Shown: positions 1-8,561, counted from the first letter of the stretch. The stretch is DNA of 64,000 nucleotides from Lachnospiraceae bacterium (GCA_015058015.1 SVDM01000008.1:35853-99852), one strand, 5' to 3'. Notes: a model not told the origin generated them from the sequence alone. Program-made: numbers and translations.

Positions 1-1427
1 TTGACAGAGGAATGAGAAAGGGACAGAAGGTTGCTATCATTATGTACAACTGCCTTGAGTGGTTGCCCATATACTTCGGAGTACTTAAAGCCGGATGTAT
101 TGCTGTTCCCTTCAACTTCAGATACGATGCTGACGAAATACTCTATTGTGCCGAGTTGGCGGAGGTAGATATTATTGTATTCGGTCCGGAGTTTATCGGA
201 CGTATAGAGCAGCATGCAGAAAAGCTCATGAAGGAGCGACTTCTTATATATGTGGGAGATAACTGCCCCAGTTTTGCGGAGAGCTATCACGAGCTGGTGG
301 CCAATTGTTCTTCCATGACACCTAACGTGCCTGTATATGAGGATGATTACGGCGCAATATATTTCTCATCGGGAACAACCGGCTTCCCCAAGGCCATCCT
401 TCACAAACATCAAAGTCTGACCCAGGCTGCTCAGATGGAGCAAAAGCATCATGGAACGGGAAGAGATGACTGCTTCTTATGTATTCCGCCTCTCTACCAT
501 ACGGGAGCCAAGTTCCATTGGATGGGTTCTTTGGTTGCAGGAAGTAAGGCTGTGCTTTTAAAAGGAACATCACCGGAAGATATACTGTCTGCGGTATCCA
601 AAGAGAAATGCACCATAGTGTGGCTTCTTGTGCCCTGGTGCCAGGATATTTTGGATGCCTTGGACAGAGGAGATATAAAGTTAGAGGACTATGAGACTGA
701 GCAGTGGAGACTGATGCATATTGGTGCGCAGCCTGTACCGCCTTCACTTATCAAGAGATGGAAAGAGTATTTCCCGAATCATGAGTATGACACCAACTAT
801 GGTTTGTCTGAATCCACAGGTCCGGGATGCGTTCATCTGGGAGTAGAGAATATTCACAAGGTAGGCGCTATCGGTGTTCCGGGATATCGTTGGCAGTGTA
901 AGATAATAACAGAGCAGGGAGAAGCGGTTCGCCGGGGAGATGTGGGAGAACTGTGTGTTAAAGGCCCCGGAGTAATGACCTGTTATTATAACAATGAAGA
1001 GGCCACGGCGGAAGTATTAAAGGACGGCTGGCTTCTGACAGGAGATATGGCAAGACAGGATGAAGACGGATTTATCTATCTGGTTGACAGAAAGAAGGAC
1101 GTTATTATATCCGGTGGAGAGAATATATATCCTGTTGAGATTGAGAATTTCATCAGAAAGTTTGACAAGGTAAAGGATGTGGCTGTTATCGGTCTTGCTG
1201 ACGAGCGTAACGGCGAGAAGACCGCAGCCATAATCGAGATAAAGGAAGGAATGGAATGTACCAGAGAGGAGATAGACGAGTTCTGTCTGGGAATGGTACG
1301 TTACAAACGTCCCAAGGAAGTTATATTTGCGGAAATCCCCCGTAATGCTACCGGTAAGATAGAAAAACCAAAGCTCCGTAAAATATACGGAGCCGAGAAT
1401 CTGGTTGCAAAGGAAAGCGGAGAGTAA
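1..1427 (+). CDS. AMP-binding acyl-CoA synthetase (5' truncated by window edge)
   Basis: Adenylate-forming enzyme that should activate a carboxylic acid (fatty, aromatic or other) to its CoA thioester through an acyl-AMP. The frame is open from base 3, upstream of the first ATG at base 12, and that ATG falls next to the RKGQKVAI segment, which in this family lies about 40-60 residues into the protein. So the true start lies outside the window. Visible motifs, numbered from the base-12 ATG: the phosphate-binding loop FSSGTTGFPKA near residue 120, NYGLSESTG near 265, TGDMARQDEDGFIYLVDRKKD near 340-360 and the C-terminal NATGKIEK with the catalytic lysine near 450. The substrate cannot be read from sequence. 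It converges on the MerR-type gene with one base between the stop codons and no terminator hairpin. Confidence 0.9.
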   Translation, partial: DRGMRKGQKVAIIMYNCLEWLPIYFGVLKAGCIAVPFNFRYDADEILYCAELAEVDIIVFGPEFIGRIEQHAEKLMKERLLIYVGDNCPSFAESYHELVANCSSMTPNVPVYEDDYGAIYFSSGTTGFPKAILHKHQSLTQAAQMEQKHHGTGRDDCFLCIPPLYHTGAKFHWMGSLVAGSKAVLLKGTSPEDILSAVSKEKCTIVWLLVPWCQDILDALDRGDIKLEDYETEQWRLMHIGAQPVPPSLIKRWKEYFPNHEYDTNYGLSESTGPGCVHLGVENIHKVGAIGVPGYRWQCKIITEQGEAVRRGDVGELCVKGPGVMTCYYNNEEATAEVLKDGWLLTGDMARQDEDGFIYLVDRKKDVIISGGENIYPVEIENFIRKFDKVKDVAVIGLADERNGEKTAAIIEIKEGMECTREEIDEFCLGMVRYKRPKEVIFAEIPRNATGKIEKPKLRKIYGAENLVAKESGE

Positions 1428-1428
1428 A

Positions 1429-2241
1429 TCACTCTATAAACTGTAAAAAACTAAAGGGTATTAAAGTATCAGGCCCCAGATCATATGTGACCACGTCAGG
1501 AAAGCATGTGTATCTGGGGTTTCCTTTTCTCTTCACATCAAAACGCTGTATTTCCGCAACAACTTTCTTGTAATATTCATCTGCATCTTTAAGGTAACAG
1601 TGACCTATAAGGGCAAGGGCCGGCGCGCTTTCAATATAGACTATTTCTTCCGTGGGATGAGAGGACTCTACTACGGGTAGAAGGGCATTGAATTCACGCT
1701 TGGAAGAGTCAAAAGGCCTAGACGGACCACCGATGGAATACACATGCATAAAGTTTTGGACGATACCCGTTAAATCCGTGGACAAAAAATGATTTATGGC
1801 TCTTTTAATAAAGAGCTGAATTTCCACAGGATCATTGGATACTTCTTCCACGTAACGAAGGTAGTGTTTTCCGTAGTAGTCGATTTGTCTTATATGGAAG
1901 GTGCTGTCCTTGCTGTTTATAGTAGACAGCTTGTCAATCTCTCTTAATATAAGCAGATGTTGCTCTTTGAGACGGTTTAAATAATCCTCTACACAGTCTG
2001 CATTGTTGAAGATATCAGCTATTTCTTTTTTGGATAAACCAATATTTTGATAATTAATGATACTGATTACACGGTCAAGGTTATTGATATCGTAGTATCT
2101 GTAACCGCTTTCAGGATCTTTGTAGGCAGGGGTTAGAAGTCCCGCCTCCTCCATGCGCAGAAGGGTTGCACGGCTTAGGTTACAATGCTTTGCAAGGGTA
2201 TTAATTGATATGGTTTCGGGGGGTCTGCCGTTTATTTGCAT
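1429..2241 (-). CDS. MerR family transcriptional regulator with effector-binding domain
   Basis: DNA-binding regulator of 270 residues. The N-terminal helix-turn-helix (SINTLAKHCNLSRATLLRMEEAGLL, followed by ESGYRYYD) is the typical MerR recognition and wing region. A coiled-coil dimerisation helix follows (about residues 75-115), then a C-terminal half of about 150 residues in the style of GyrI-like or multidrug-binding domains. I chose the ATG at 2241 because AAAGGAG stands 7 bases before it; longer in-frame extensions upstream lack a site and do not look like MerR sequence. The ligand and target genes are unknown. The convergent acyl-CoA synthetase is a neighbour but not an obvious target. 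Confidence 0.87.
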   Translation of the reverse strand: MQINGRPPETISINTLAKHCNLSRATLLRMEEAGLLTPAYKDPESGYRYYDINNLDRVISIINYQNIGLSKKEIADIFNNADCVEDYLNRLKEQHLLILREIDKLSTINSKDSTFHIRQIDYYGKHYLRYVEEVSNDPVEIQLFIKRAINHFLSTDLTGIVQNFMHVYSIGGPSRPFDSSKREFNALLPVVESSHPTEEIVYIESAPALALIGHCYLKDADEYYKKVVAEIQRFDVKRKGNPRYTCFPDVVTYDLGPDTLIPFSFLQFIE

Positions 2242-2659
2242 TTTATTGCTCCTTTCCGTTGACTTGTTCACGGGTGGACATGTTATTATTCTACCATAAG
2301 GTAGGATATGAAGCAATTCATACTTGCCGAGGCGGCGTTTTTCTTCCCAAATTGCCGCCACTGCACTTTATGCATTATGCGATTCGCAGCGATAAGCAAG
2401 CAGTGACTGTCAATACTTCCCCGAGGCTTCTGTGGGAGACCACAAGAGACCTTTAAGATGACCCACATCGCACTTATAACCACAGTCATTGTGTTCGGTC
2501 CTTTAATCAAATATTTGTCGGTTAGCGTTGTACCTGTATCTCTTTCACTTTAACAATTTTGACGGCAGTATTTGAGCAAGGCAGAAAGCTTATTACCTGC
2601 GGATTGTATGGTTTTATAGGATTTTCTAAAGCTTTTCCCCTAAATTTATTAAATAAATA
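2242..2659. other. Intergenic stretch without recognisable gene
   Basis: About 420 bases between the MerR-type gene and the feo promoter. Small open frames exist on both strands, but none has a ribosome-binding site or a family-like sequence. A short hairpin (TGTGG-GAGA-CCACA near 2430-2443) is present without a T-run. The regulator's own promoter should lie here, but I could not fix it. Confidence 0.4.
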
Positions 2660-2688
2660 TTGACAAGTTAGTTTGGTCTAACTATAAT
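2660..2688 (+). promoter_or_regulatory. feo operon promoter, sigma-A type
   Basis: Perfect consensus hexamers: TTGACA at 2660-2665 and TATAAT at 2683-2688, 17 bases apart. The spacer is almost entirely filled by the first GTTAG-N6-CTAAC operator, so a bound repressor would directly block RNA polymerase. Confidence 0.88.
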
Positions 2689-2748
2689 ATAAACGAATGT
2701 TAGGCAAGGCTAACTATTTTTTATGACTCATGGTTAGCGGATACTAAC
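2667..2748 (+). promoter_or_regulatory. Three iron-box-like operators (GTTAG-N6-CTAAC)
   Basis: Three perfect inverted repeats of GTTAG and CTAAC with six-base spacers lie at 2667-2682, 2699-2714 and 2733-2748. Their centres are 32 and 34 bases apart, about three helical turns, so all would face the same side of the DNA. The motif shares the TTAG/CTAA arms of DtxR/IdeR-family iron boxes, and the downstream genes are for ferrous iron uptake. The regulator itself is not in the window. Assignment to a DtxR-like repressor is inference from motif and context. Confidence 0.8.
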
Positions 2749-2785
2749 CTAAGCTTTTGCAAAAGATTAGAAAGAGGGATGATGG

Positions 2786-2998
2786 ATGATGCCATTAGGA
2801 TTAGCACCGATTGATAACGAGAACGTAATCAAGAAAGTCGGTGGGAATGCGGAGACGAAGAAACACTTGGAGAATCTGGGCTTTGTGCCCGGCACTGTAG
2901 TTAAGATTGTTTCCGAGATGAATGGGAACGTAATCGTTAACGTTAAAGAGTCAAGAGTTGCTGTAAGCAAAGAGCTGGCAATGAAGATTATGGTTTAA
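2786..2998 (+). CDS. feoA: FeoA-type ferrous iron transport accessory protein (first copy)
   Basis: Small SH3-like FeoA-domain protein of 70 residues. It shows the family pattern of a conserved ENLGFVPGTVVKIV segment followed by a strand pair ending in VAVSKELAMKIMV. FeoA is a cytoplasmic partner of FeoB, thought to modulate the transporter. It is the first gene after the iron-box array, with AGAGGG 8-11 bases before the tandem ATG codons at 2786 and 2789; either may be used. A second FeoA gene follows after 122 bases containing two hairpins. Confidence 0.85.
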   Translation: MMPLGLAPIDNENVIKKVGGNAETKKHLENLGFVPGTVVKIVSEMNGNVIVNVKESRVAVSKELAMKIMV

Positions 2999-3021
2999 TG
3001 TATGACGGTTAATGATAGGTA

Positions 3022-3095
3022 GTGTAAAGTTTTCTGTGAAAACTTTATACTACGTAGGCCACGACATCTGCTTGGCAGATTCAGGTTGTCGTGGC
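3022..3095 (+). repeat. Two stem-loops between the feoA genes
   Basis: The first stem pairs TAAAGTTTTC (3025-3034) with GAAAACTTTA (3038-3047) and extends with weaker pairs to 3022-3050. The second pairs GCCACGACA (3058-3066) with TGTCGTGGC (3087-3095) and carries an inner ATCTGC/GCAGAT hairpin. Neither is followed by a T-run, so they are not standard terminators. They may set mRNA processing or stability between the first feoA and feoA-feoB. Confidence 0.7.
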
Positions 3096-3120
3096 TCTCA
3101 ATACTATAGGAGGAAGAAAA

Positions 3121-3342
3121 ATGAAGACACTTAAAGAGGCGAGTATCGGTAGTACCGTTAAGGTTGTTAAGCTTCACGGTGAAGGCGCCGTAAAGAGACG
3201 TATCATGGATATGGGTGTTACTAAGGGTGTTGATGTATTCATCAGAAAAGTTGCGCCTTTGGGAGATCCGGTTGAGGTAACCGTAAGAGGATACGAACTA
3301 AGTATCAGAAAAGCTGATGCAGAAATGATAGAAGTAGAGTAG
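3121..3342 (+). CDS. feoA: FeoA-type ferrous iron transport accessory protein (second copy)
   Basis: Second FeoA-domain protein, 73 residues, with the typical RRIMDMGVTKGVDVFI segment and the VTVRGYELSIRKADAEMIEVE ending that matches canonical FeoA better than the first copy. I chose the ATG at 3121 because AGGAGGAAG lies directly before it; the longer in-frame reading from 3091 runs through the hairpin. It is followed after 21 bases by feoB, so this copy is the likely direct FeoB partner. Confidence 0.88.
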   Translation: MKTLKEASIGSTVKVVKLHGEGAVKRRIMDMGVTKGVDVFIRKVAPLGDPVEVTVRGYELSIRKADAEMIEVE

Positions 3343-3363
3343 TAATATTAAGGAGACGAGAAA

Positions 3364-5844
3364 ATGGGCATTAGAATAGCACTTGCAGGTAATCCTAACA
3401 GCGGTAAGACAACCCTGTTTAACGCTTTAACCGGTTCTAATCAGTTTGTTGGTAACTGGCCCGGTGTTACTGTTGAAAAGAAGGAAGGCAAGCTTAAAAA
3501 AGACAAAGAAGTAGTAATCACTGACCTTCCGGGAATTTATTCACTTTCACCATATACTTTGGAGGAAGTGGTAGCGAGAAATTATCTTATTAACGAGCGT
3601 CCCGATGCAATACTTAATATTGTAGACGGATCTAACCTTGAGAGAAACCTTTACCTTACAACACAGCTTGTGGAGCTTGGCATTCCCGTAGTTGTGGCCA
3701 TCAACATGATGGACGTTGTTCGCAAAAACGGAGACACCATTAACGTTGAGGAATTATCCAGACAGCTTGGTTGCAAGGTAGTTGAGATATCAGCTATTAA
3801 GGGCGAAGGAATTGACAATGCCTCAAGAGCTGCAATAGAAGCAGCTAAGTCAGGCAAGACTACCCCGCAGCATACATTCTCAGGAGTAGTTGAGCATGCA
3901 TTGGCACATATTGAAGAAGCAGTTGTTCACGATATGCCGGAAGAGCAGCAGAGATGGTATGCTATTAAAGTTTTCGAGCGTGATGAAAAGGTTCTTGAAC
4001 AGCTTAACATTCCTGAAGAAACACTTGCTCATATCGGAACAGATATAGAGAAAGCAGAAGCAGAGCTTGATGATGATGCAGAGTCCATCATTACCAATGA
4101 AAGATATGTATACATCGGTAATGTATGCACTGCATGTTACAGAAAGAAGAACAAGGGCGGACAGACAGTATCCGATAAGATTGATAAAGTGGTAACCAAC
4201 AGATGGTTGGGACTTCCCATCTTTGCAGTAATCATGTTCCTTGTATATTACCTCTCCATGGTAACAGTAGGACTTTCTGCTACAGACTGGGTTAACGACA
4301 ACCTTTTCGGCGACGGATTCCACCTCTTTAATATGGGTGCTCCGGAGTATGAAGCAGATGCAGAAGAATACGGCGATGCTTTCAATGTAATCGACGCTTT
4401 CGGACTTGCTCCCGAAGAAGGAGAAGAGTTCGATCTTGCCAAGTTTAATGAAGCTTATGCAGAGATCGAAAAAGGAGCAACAGCTGATTATACTATTGAA
4501 GACGAAGAGACTCTGGCAACAGAGGATGTAACATATACATATGAACAGTTGGAAGAAGCCAAGGACGTTTACTTAAAGTATGAAGGTGCAGAACCTGACC
4601 CGGCAGCTTACGGAACCTGGGTTCCCGGTATTCCGGCCCTGGTAGAGGGGGCTTTGGATAGCGGAGATACAGCACCCTGGCTTAAAGGACTTGTTCTTGA
4701 CGGTATCGTAGCAGGTGTAGGTGCAGTACTCGGTTTCGTGCCGCAGATGCTTGTGTTGTTCCTGCTGTTAGCCTTCCTTGAGGCTTGCGGATACATGGCA
4801 CGTATTGCCTTCGTTCTTGATAGAATCTTTAGAAGATTCGGTTTATCCGGTAAATCCTTCATTCCTATGTTGGTAGGAACAGGATGCGGCGTTCCGGGTA
4901 TCATGGCATCAAGAACAATTGAGAATGAAAGCGATCGTCGAATGACGATTATGACAACAACATTTATACCTTGTAGTGCAAAGATTCCCTTTATTGCAAT
5001 GATTGCAGGAGCAATATTCGGCGGATCACCCTGGGTAGCAACATCAGCTTACTTCCTGGGAATGGCCTCCATCATTGTTTCAGGTCTTGTATTAAAGAGA
5101 ACTCAGAGATTCAAAGGCGAGCCGGCACCCTTCGTTATGGAGCTTCCGGCATACCATATGCCTACTCTTATCAATGTGCTTCGCAGCATGTGGGAGAGAG
5201 GATGGAGCTTTATTAAGAAAGCAGGAACTATCATCCTTCTTTCAACTATCCTTGTATGGTTCTTATCCTTCTTCGGATTTACTCCGGACGGATTCAGAAT
5301 GCTTGAGGAAAGCGAGATTGATATGAGTATCCTTGCTTCCATCGGTAATGTTCTTGCTGTTATCTTCAAACCTCTCGGTTGGGGAACATGGCAGGCAACG
5401 GTTGCATCCTTCACCGGTCTTATTGCTAAGGAGAATATCGTAGGAACTATGGGTATTCTCTATGGTGGCGGAGAAGGAACCGTATACCAGAGCATTGCAG
5501 CGGCATTTACACCTGTTGCAGCGTACTCATTCTTGGCATTCAACCTCTTATGTGCACCCTGCTTTGCAGCAATCGGAGCAATCAAGAGAGAGATGAACAA
5601 CGCAAAGTGGACCTGGTTCGCAATTGCTTATCAGTGCGGATTTGCATACATGGTAGCGTTACTTATTAACCTTTTTGGAAGCATCTTTACAGGAGCAGTT
5701 AGTATGGGAACAGTAATCGTATCTGTAATTCTTATCGTAGCAGTTGTGCTTATCTTAAGAAGCATGATGAAGGATAAAAAGAGTGGAAAAGCTTGCAGTA
5801 GCTGTGCAGCCGGATGTCCGGCAGGCAGCTCATGCCATAAATAA
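3364..5844 (+). CDS. feoB: Ferrous iron transporter FeoB, with acidic insert and cysteine tail
   Basis: Integral membrane transporter for Fe2+, 826 residues. The N-terminal GTPase domain carries G1 GNPNSGKT (9-16), G2 PGVT (33-36), G3 DLPG (54-57), G4 NMMD (114-117) and G5 SAIKG (143-147). A GDI-like helical region follows, then the first membrane segment at about 284-303. Between it and the next membrane segments (from about 443) lies a soluble stretch, about 322-420, extremely rich in Asp and Glu. The core has the Gate motifs around ACGYMARIAFVLDR and GTGCGVPGIMASRT. The last 15 residues contain five cysteines. It is the last gene of the feo operon, closed by a terminator at 5880-5906. Confidence 0.96.
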   Translation: MGIRIALAGNPNSGKTTLFNALTGSNQFVGNWPGVTVEKKEGKLKKDKEVVITDLPGIYSLSPYTLEEVVARNYLINERPDAILNIVDGSNLERNLYLTTQLVELGIPVVVAINMMDVVRKNGDTINVEELSRQLGCKVVEISAIKGEGIDNASRAAIEAAKSGKTTPQHTFSGVVEHALAHIEEAVVHDMPEEQQRWYAIKVFERDEKVLEQLNIPEETLAHIGTDIEKAEAELDDDAESIITNERYVYIGNVCTACYRKKNKGGQTVSDKIDKVVTNRWLGLPIFAVIMFLVYYLSMVTVGLSATDWVNDNLFGDGFHLFNMGAPEYEADAEEYGDAFNVIDAFGLAPEEGEEFDLAKFNEAYAEIEKGATADYTIEDEETLATEDVTYTYEQLEEAKDVYLKYEGAEPDPAAYGTWVPGIPALVEGALDSGDTAPWLKGLVLDGIVAGVGAVLGFVPQMLVLFLLLAFLEACGYMARIAFVLDRIFRRFGLSGKSFIPMLVGTGCGVPGIMASRTIENESDRRMTIMTTTFIPCSAKIPFIAMIAGAIFGGSPWVATSAYFLGMASIIVSGLVLKRTQRFKGEPAPFVMELPAYHMPTLINVLRSMWERGWSFIKKAGTIILLSTILVWFLSFFGFTPDGFRMLEESEIDMSILASIGNVLAVIFKPLGWGTWQATVASFTGLIAKENIVGTMGILYGGGEGTVYQSIAAAFTPVAAYSFLAFNLLCAPCFAAIGAIKREMNNAKWTWFAIAYQCGFAYMVALLINLFGSIFTGAVSMGTVIVSVILIVAVVLILRSMMKDKKSGKACSSCAAGCPAGSSCHK

Positions 5845-5879
5845 TCAATCCAATCAAAATAACATACCTTAGGCGAAGG

Positions 5880-5906
5880 CCCCCGGAGTAAAACCTGGGG
5901 GTTTTT
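5880..5906 (+). terminator. Intrinsic terminator after feoB
   Basis: CCCCCGG at 5880-5886 pairs with CC-T-GGGGG at 5894-5901 (one bulged base), followed by TTTTT. It stands 36 bases after the feoB stop. Confidence 0.85.
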
Positions 5907-6001
5907 GCTTGCATATCATCTTTTTGTGCGTAGATTAGCAGCCTATAATATGTTATATTATGAAAGGCAATAAAGAATTACACGCTATACGGAGGAGAAT
6001 A

Positions 6002-7582
6002 ATGCTAGCATTCAGATGCCCTCATTGTGGGGCGGACATAAGTTATGAACCCGGCCAGGAGTCGGTGAAATGTCAATACTGTGAGAGTGTTATTAACATT
6101 GAAGAGTACGAGAACTCTCTCAGTAAAGAAGGGTACTACACTACCAATGAGCTTAGTTGTACCCAGTGCGGAGCGGTTATATACAGTACGGATACCACAA
6201 TGGCCACATTCTGCAGCTATTGTGGTTCTTCGGTTTTACTTAGAAACCGAATAGTAAAAGAAAAGAAGCCGGAATACATCATTCCTTTCTCGGTGAAGAA
6301 AGAGAAAGCGGCCGAGATCTACAAAGACAGAATTGATAGGATTCTTTTGGCACCAAAGTGGATGGATGAAGAGGGAAAGATTGAGAATTTCCGGGGTATC
6401 TACATGCCCTTCCACCTGTTAAAGTATTCGGCTCATGGAAACTACAGCGGAGAGGGAACCGAAAGCACCATTATTACAGAGAAAAAGAAAAAGTATGATG
6501 TAGTAAGAAAATACGCCATAACCAATGCGCCGGTGGACATCGATTATGATTTTATACCGGTGGATGCTTCATCTTCATTTCCAGATAGCATAAGCAGGGC
6601 TATCTGCCCATATACAAAGTCTAAGCTTAAGGAGTTCAAAGAGTCTTATCTTGCAGGATTCTATGCGGACTCCAGCGATGTTCCCCCGGAGCTTTATACC
6701 GAAAAGTATGAGGCTATGGTTAAAAGGGATATTGCCTCTAAGTCAGATGTAATGGTTAAAAAGGCAGCCATCAGTACAGCGGATATAGCCAATCAGGTAC
6801 AATTAACAGCAGAAAGCCACAGCTCACTTCTGCCGGTATGGTTTTTGTCTTACAGAAACAAGAAGAGAATTAACTATGCGGCGATAAACGGAGAGACCGG
6901 TGAGCTGGTTGCGGATGTGCCCATTGATTTCAAGAAATACCTGGCGGTAAGCCTTGTGATTGCGGCATTTTTCTCTATTATTTTGAATATATTTTTCACT
7001 ATTAACCCACATAAGTTCCTTGTACTTGCTACCTTCGTGGCATTTGCAGCCTTCTGTGTGGCCAACAGTTTGCTAAATGACACATACAGAAGACTCATGC
7101 ATTATGATGATGCAGGATACCTGGGTAGAAATGCGGATAAGGTTAAAGAGAAGCACTATCACAAGAAGAAGAGTCATCTTTTTCTATGGATATTTGTATT
7201 CTGCACCGGATTTGGAGTCCTTACGGTATTATCTGAGGAGTTCTTGTGGATGAGTTTTGCGGCAGTATTATATATTCCCGTAGGCGTAATTCTTCTGATT
7301 GTATCTGTTCTAAGGAATCAGGGTCGAACGGGTGGTGTGATTAGAGAAAAGAAGGCTCCTTTTGTAAGAAAACTTCTAACCCTAATTAAACCCATGCTGG
7401 CTATGATTCTTGCACTTTACGTGGGTTATACAGAAACCGTTAACGATATGGTATATTACACAGCAGGGATATTCTCAATTATTATGATTATTCTGACAGC
7501 CTTTGACGTAGTAAGGATTCAGAACCGATTTACCATGAGAGATATTCCGCTGTTTACCGAGCGTCGTGGCGGCGATATGTAA
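6002..7582 (+). CDS. Zinc-ribbon membrane protein, TFIIB-type ribbon, function unknown
   Basis: Protein of 526 residues starting with two zinc ribbons: CPHCG..CQYC (about residues 6-26) and CTQCG..CSYCG (about 53-74). A soluble middle of about 230 residues follows, and then several membrane segments (about 315-370 and 400-505, in pairs). I chose the ATG at 6002, six bases after GGAGGAG; an upstream in-frame ATG at 5960 lacks a site. Proteins with such N-terminal ribbons are often annotated as TFIIB-type zinc-ribbon proteins, but nothing suggests a role in transcription here. The next gene, a TPM-domain protein, starts 11 bases downstream, so the two probably form one unit. Function is not known. 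Confidence 0.8.
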   Translation: MLAFRCPHCGADISYEPGQESVKCQYCESVINIEEYENSLSKEGYYTTNELSCTQCGAVIYSTDTTMATFCSYCGSSVLLRNRIVKEKKPEYIIPFSVKKEKAAEIYKDRIDRILLAPKWMDEEGKIENFRGIYMPFHLLKYSAHGNYSGEGTESTIITEKKKKYDVVRKYAITNAPVDIDYDFIPVDASSSFPDSISRAICPYTKSKLKEFKESYLAGFYADSSDVPPELYTEKYEAMVKRDIASKSDVMVKKAAISTADIANQVQLTAESHSSLLPVWFLSYRNKKRINYAAINGETGELVADVPIDFKKYLAVSLVIAAFFSIILNIFFTINPHKFLVLATFVAFAAFCVANSLLNDTYRRLMHYDDAGYLGRNADKVKEKHYHKKKSHLFLWIFVFCTGFGVLTVLSEEFLWMSFAAVLYIPVGVILLIVSVLRNQGRTGGVIREKKAPFVRKLLTLIKPMLAMILALYVGYTETVNDMVYYTAGIFSIIMIILTAFDVVRIQNRFTMRDIPLFTERRGGDM

Positions 7583-7593
7583 GGGGTGAGAAG

Positions 7594-8472
7594 ATGGCAC
7601 AAAAAAAGAACACAAATAAGAATATAAAAACGAATAAAGACAGTATCTTAAAAAAGATTAAGAAAGCCCCTTCGGTTGCCTGGATTCTTGCTGTTGTGAT
7701 ATCAATAGTGATTATGGCAGGACCCATATTAGTTGATGTACTTAATGAAGTTGGCAACAAAAGCATGGATGAGAATACATCCATAGTGGCTGAGGAACGG
7801 ATAATTGTAAGAGATGAGGCTGATTTATTGACTCCTGAAGGGGAGGCGGCTATTAAAGAGCACATGGTGCCCATAACGAAGTACGGCAGTGTGGCCCTTG
7901 TAACCACCAGACAGAGTAGCATGAGCAGCTCCGATTATGCGACGAAGAGGTATATGGAGTTAATCGGCAAGACATCAGGAACACTGTTTCTTATTGATAT
8001 GGGCAAAAGACAGCTCTATATCTATTCCGGCGGAAGACTTTATGATACGGTGTCTGCGAGCAAAGCCGAGACCATAACGGATAATGTATATACTTATGCC
8101 TCCAGGGGTTTGTACTATGAATGTGCAGCGTCTGTATTCGATCAGATATCAACCATACTTGAAGGGGGAATTATTCCCCAACCCATGAAGCATATCAGCA
8201 ATGCTCTTTTGGCACTTGCAATAGCTCTTATGGTGGTATTTGTTATTGCAAACTTCAGAACCAGAATCAGGAAGGCAGCGGAGAAAAATGTCTTCGACGA
8301 GACTGCAACAAAGTCTTTCGAAGTGGGTAACCCTGCATCCATGGTTAAGATTTATGAGAAAAAAACCAGACACACGGAATCCTCCGGCGGTGGCGGAGGA
8401 GGATACTCCGGCGGTGGCGGTGGCGGAGGAGGCGGCGGCTTCTCCGGTGGTGGCGGAGGCCATGGCTTCTAG
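7594..8472 (+). CDS. TPM-domain (YgcG-like) membrane protein with glycine-rich tail
   Basis: Protein of 292 residues. A lysine/asparagine-rich cytoplasmic start is followed by a membrane segment at about 29-48, a TPM-type domain (about 65-195, beginning RIIVRDEADLLTPEGEAAIKEH), and a second membrane segment at about 204-222. The C-terminus is almost pure glycine with Ser, Tyr and Phe, ending GGHGF, as in YgcG-like proteins. TPM domains have been linked to phosphatase activity and to photosystem repair in plants, but bacterial roles are unclear. The start has AAGGGGTGAG five bases upstream. It pairs with the zinc-ribbon membrane protein just before it. Confidence 0.82.
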   Translation: MAQKKNTNKNIKTNKDSILKKIKKAPSVAWILAVVISIVIMAGPILVDVLNEVGNKSMDENTSIVAEERIIVRDEADLLTPEGEAAIKEHMVPITKYGSVALVTTRQSSMSSSDYATKRYMELIGKTSGTLFLIDMGKRQLYIYSGGRLYDTVSASKAETITDNVYTYASRGLYYECAASVFDQISTILEGGIIPQPMKHISNALLALAIALMVVFVIANFRTRIRKAAEKNVFDETATKSFEVGNPASMVKIYEKKTRHTESSGGGGGGYSGGGGGGGGGGFSGGGGGHGF

Positions 8473-8490
8473 TTTCATATGATTTGTATC

Positions 8491-8525
8491 GGGCGTCGAT
8501 ATTTCGGCGCCCTTTATGTTTCTTA
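8491..8525 (+). terminator. Probable terminator after the TPM gene
   Basis: GGGCG-T-CGA (8491-8499) pairs with TCG-G-CGCCC (8504-8512) with one mismatch, followed by a weak, interrupted T-rich stretch. Confidence 0.5.
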
Positions 8526-8533
8526 AGGAGTTC

Positions 8534-8561
8534 TTGCCTAAAAGACCAGGTATGTTATAAT
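8534..8561 (+). promoter_or_regulatory. Promoter of the ABC exporter operon
   Basis: TTGCCT at 8534-8539 and TATAAT at 8556-8561, 16 bases apart, lie 45 bases before the ATPase start. Good -10, moderate -35. Confidence 0.6.

Noticed and set aside
2205..2510. Small open frames on both strands between the MerR-type gene and feo
   Set aside because: No ribosome-binding sites, no family-like sequence, and they overlap each other. Treated as chance frames.
3880..4323. 147-codon open frame antisense to feoB
   Set aside because: Lies wholly within a clear feoB frame, Cys/Leu-rich shadow composition, no start signals.
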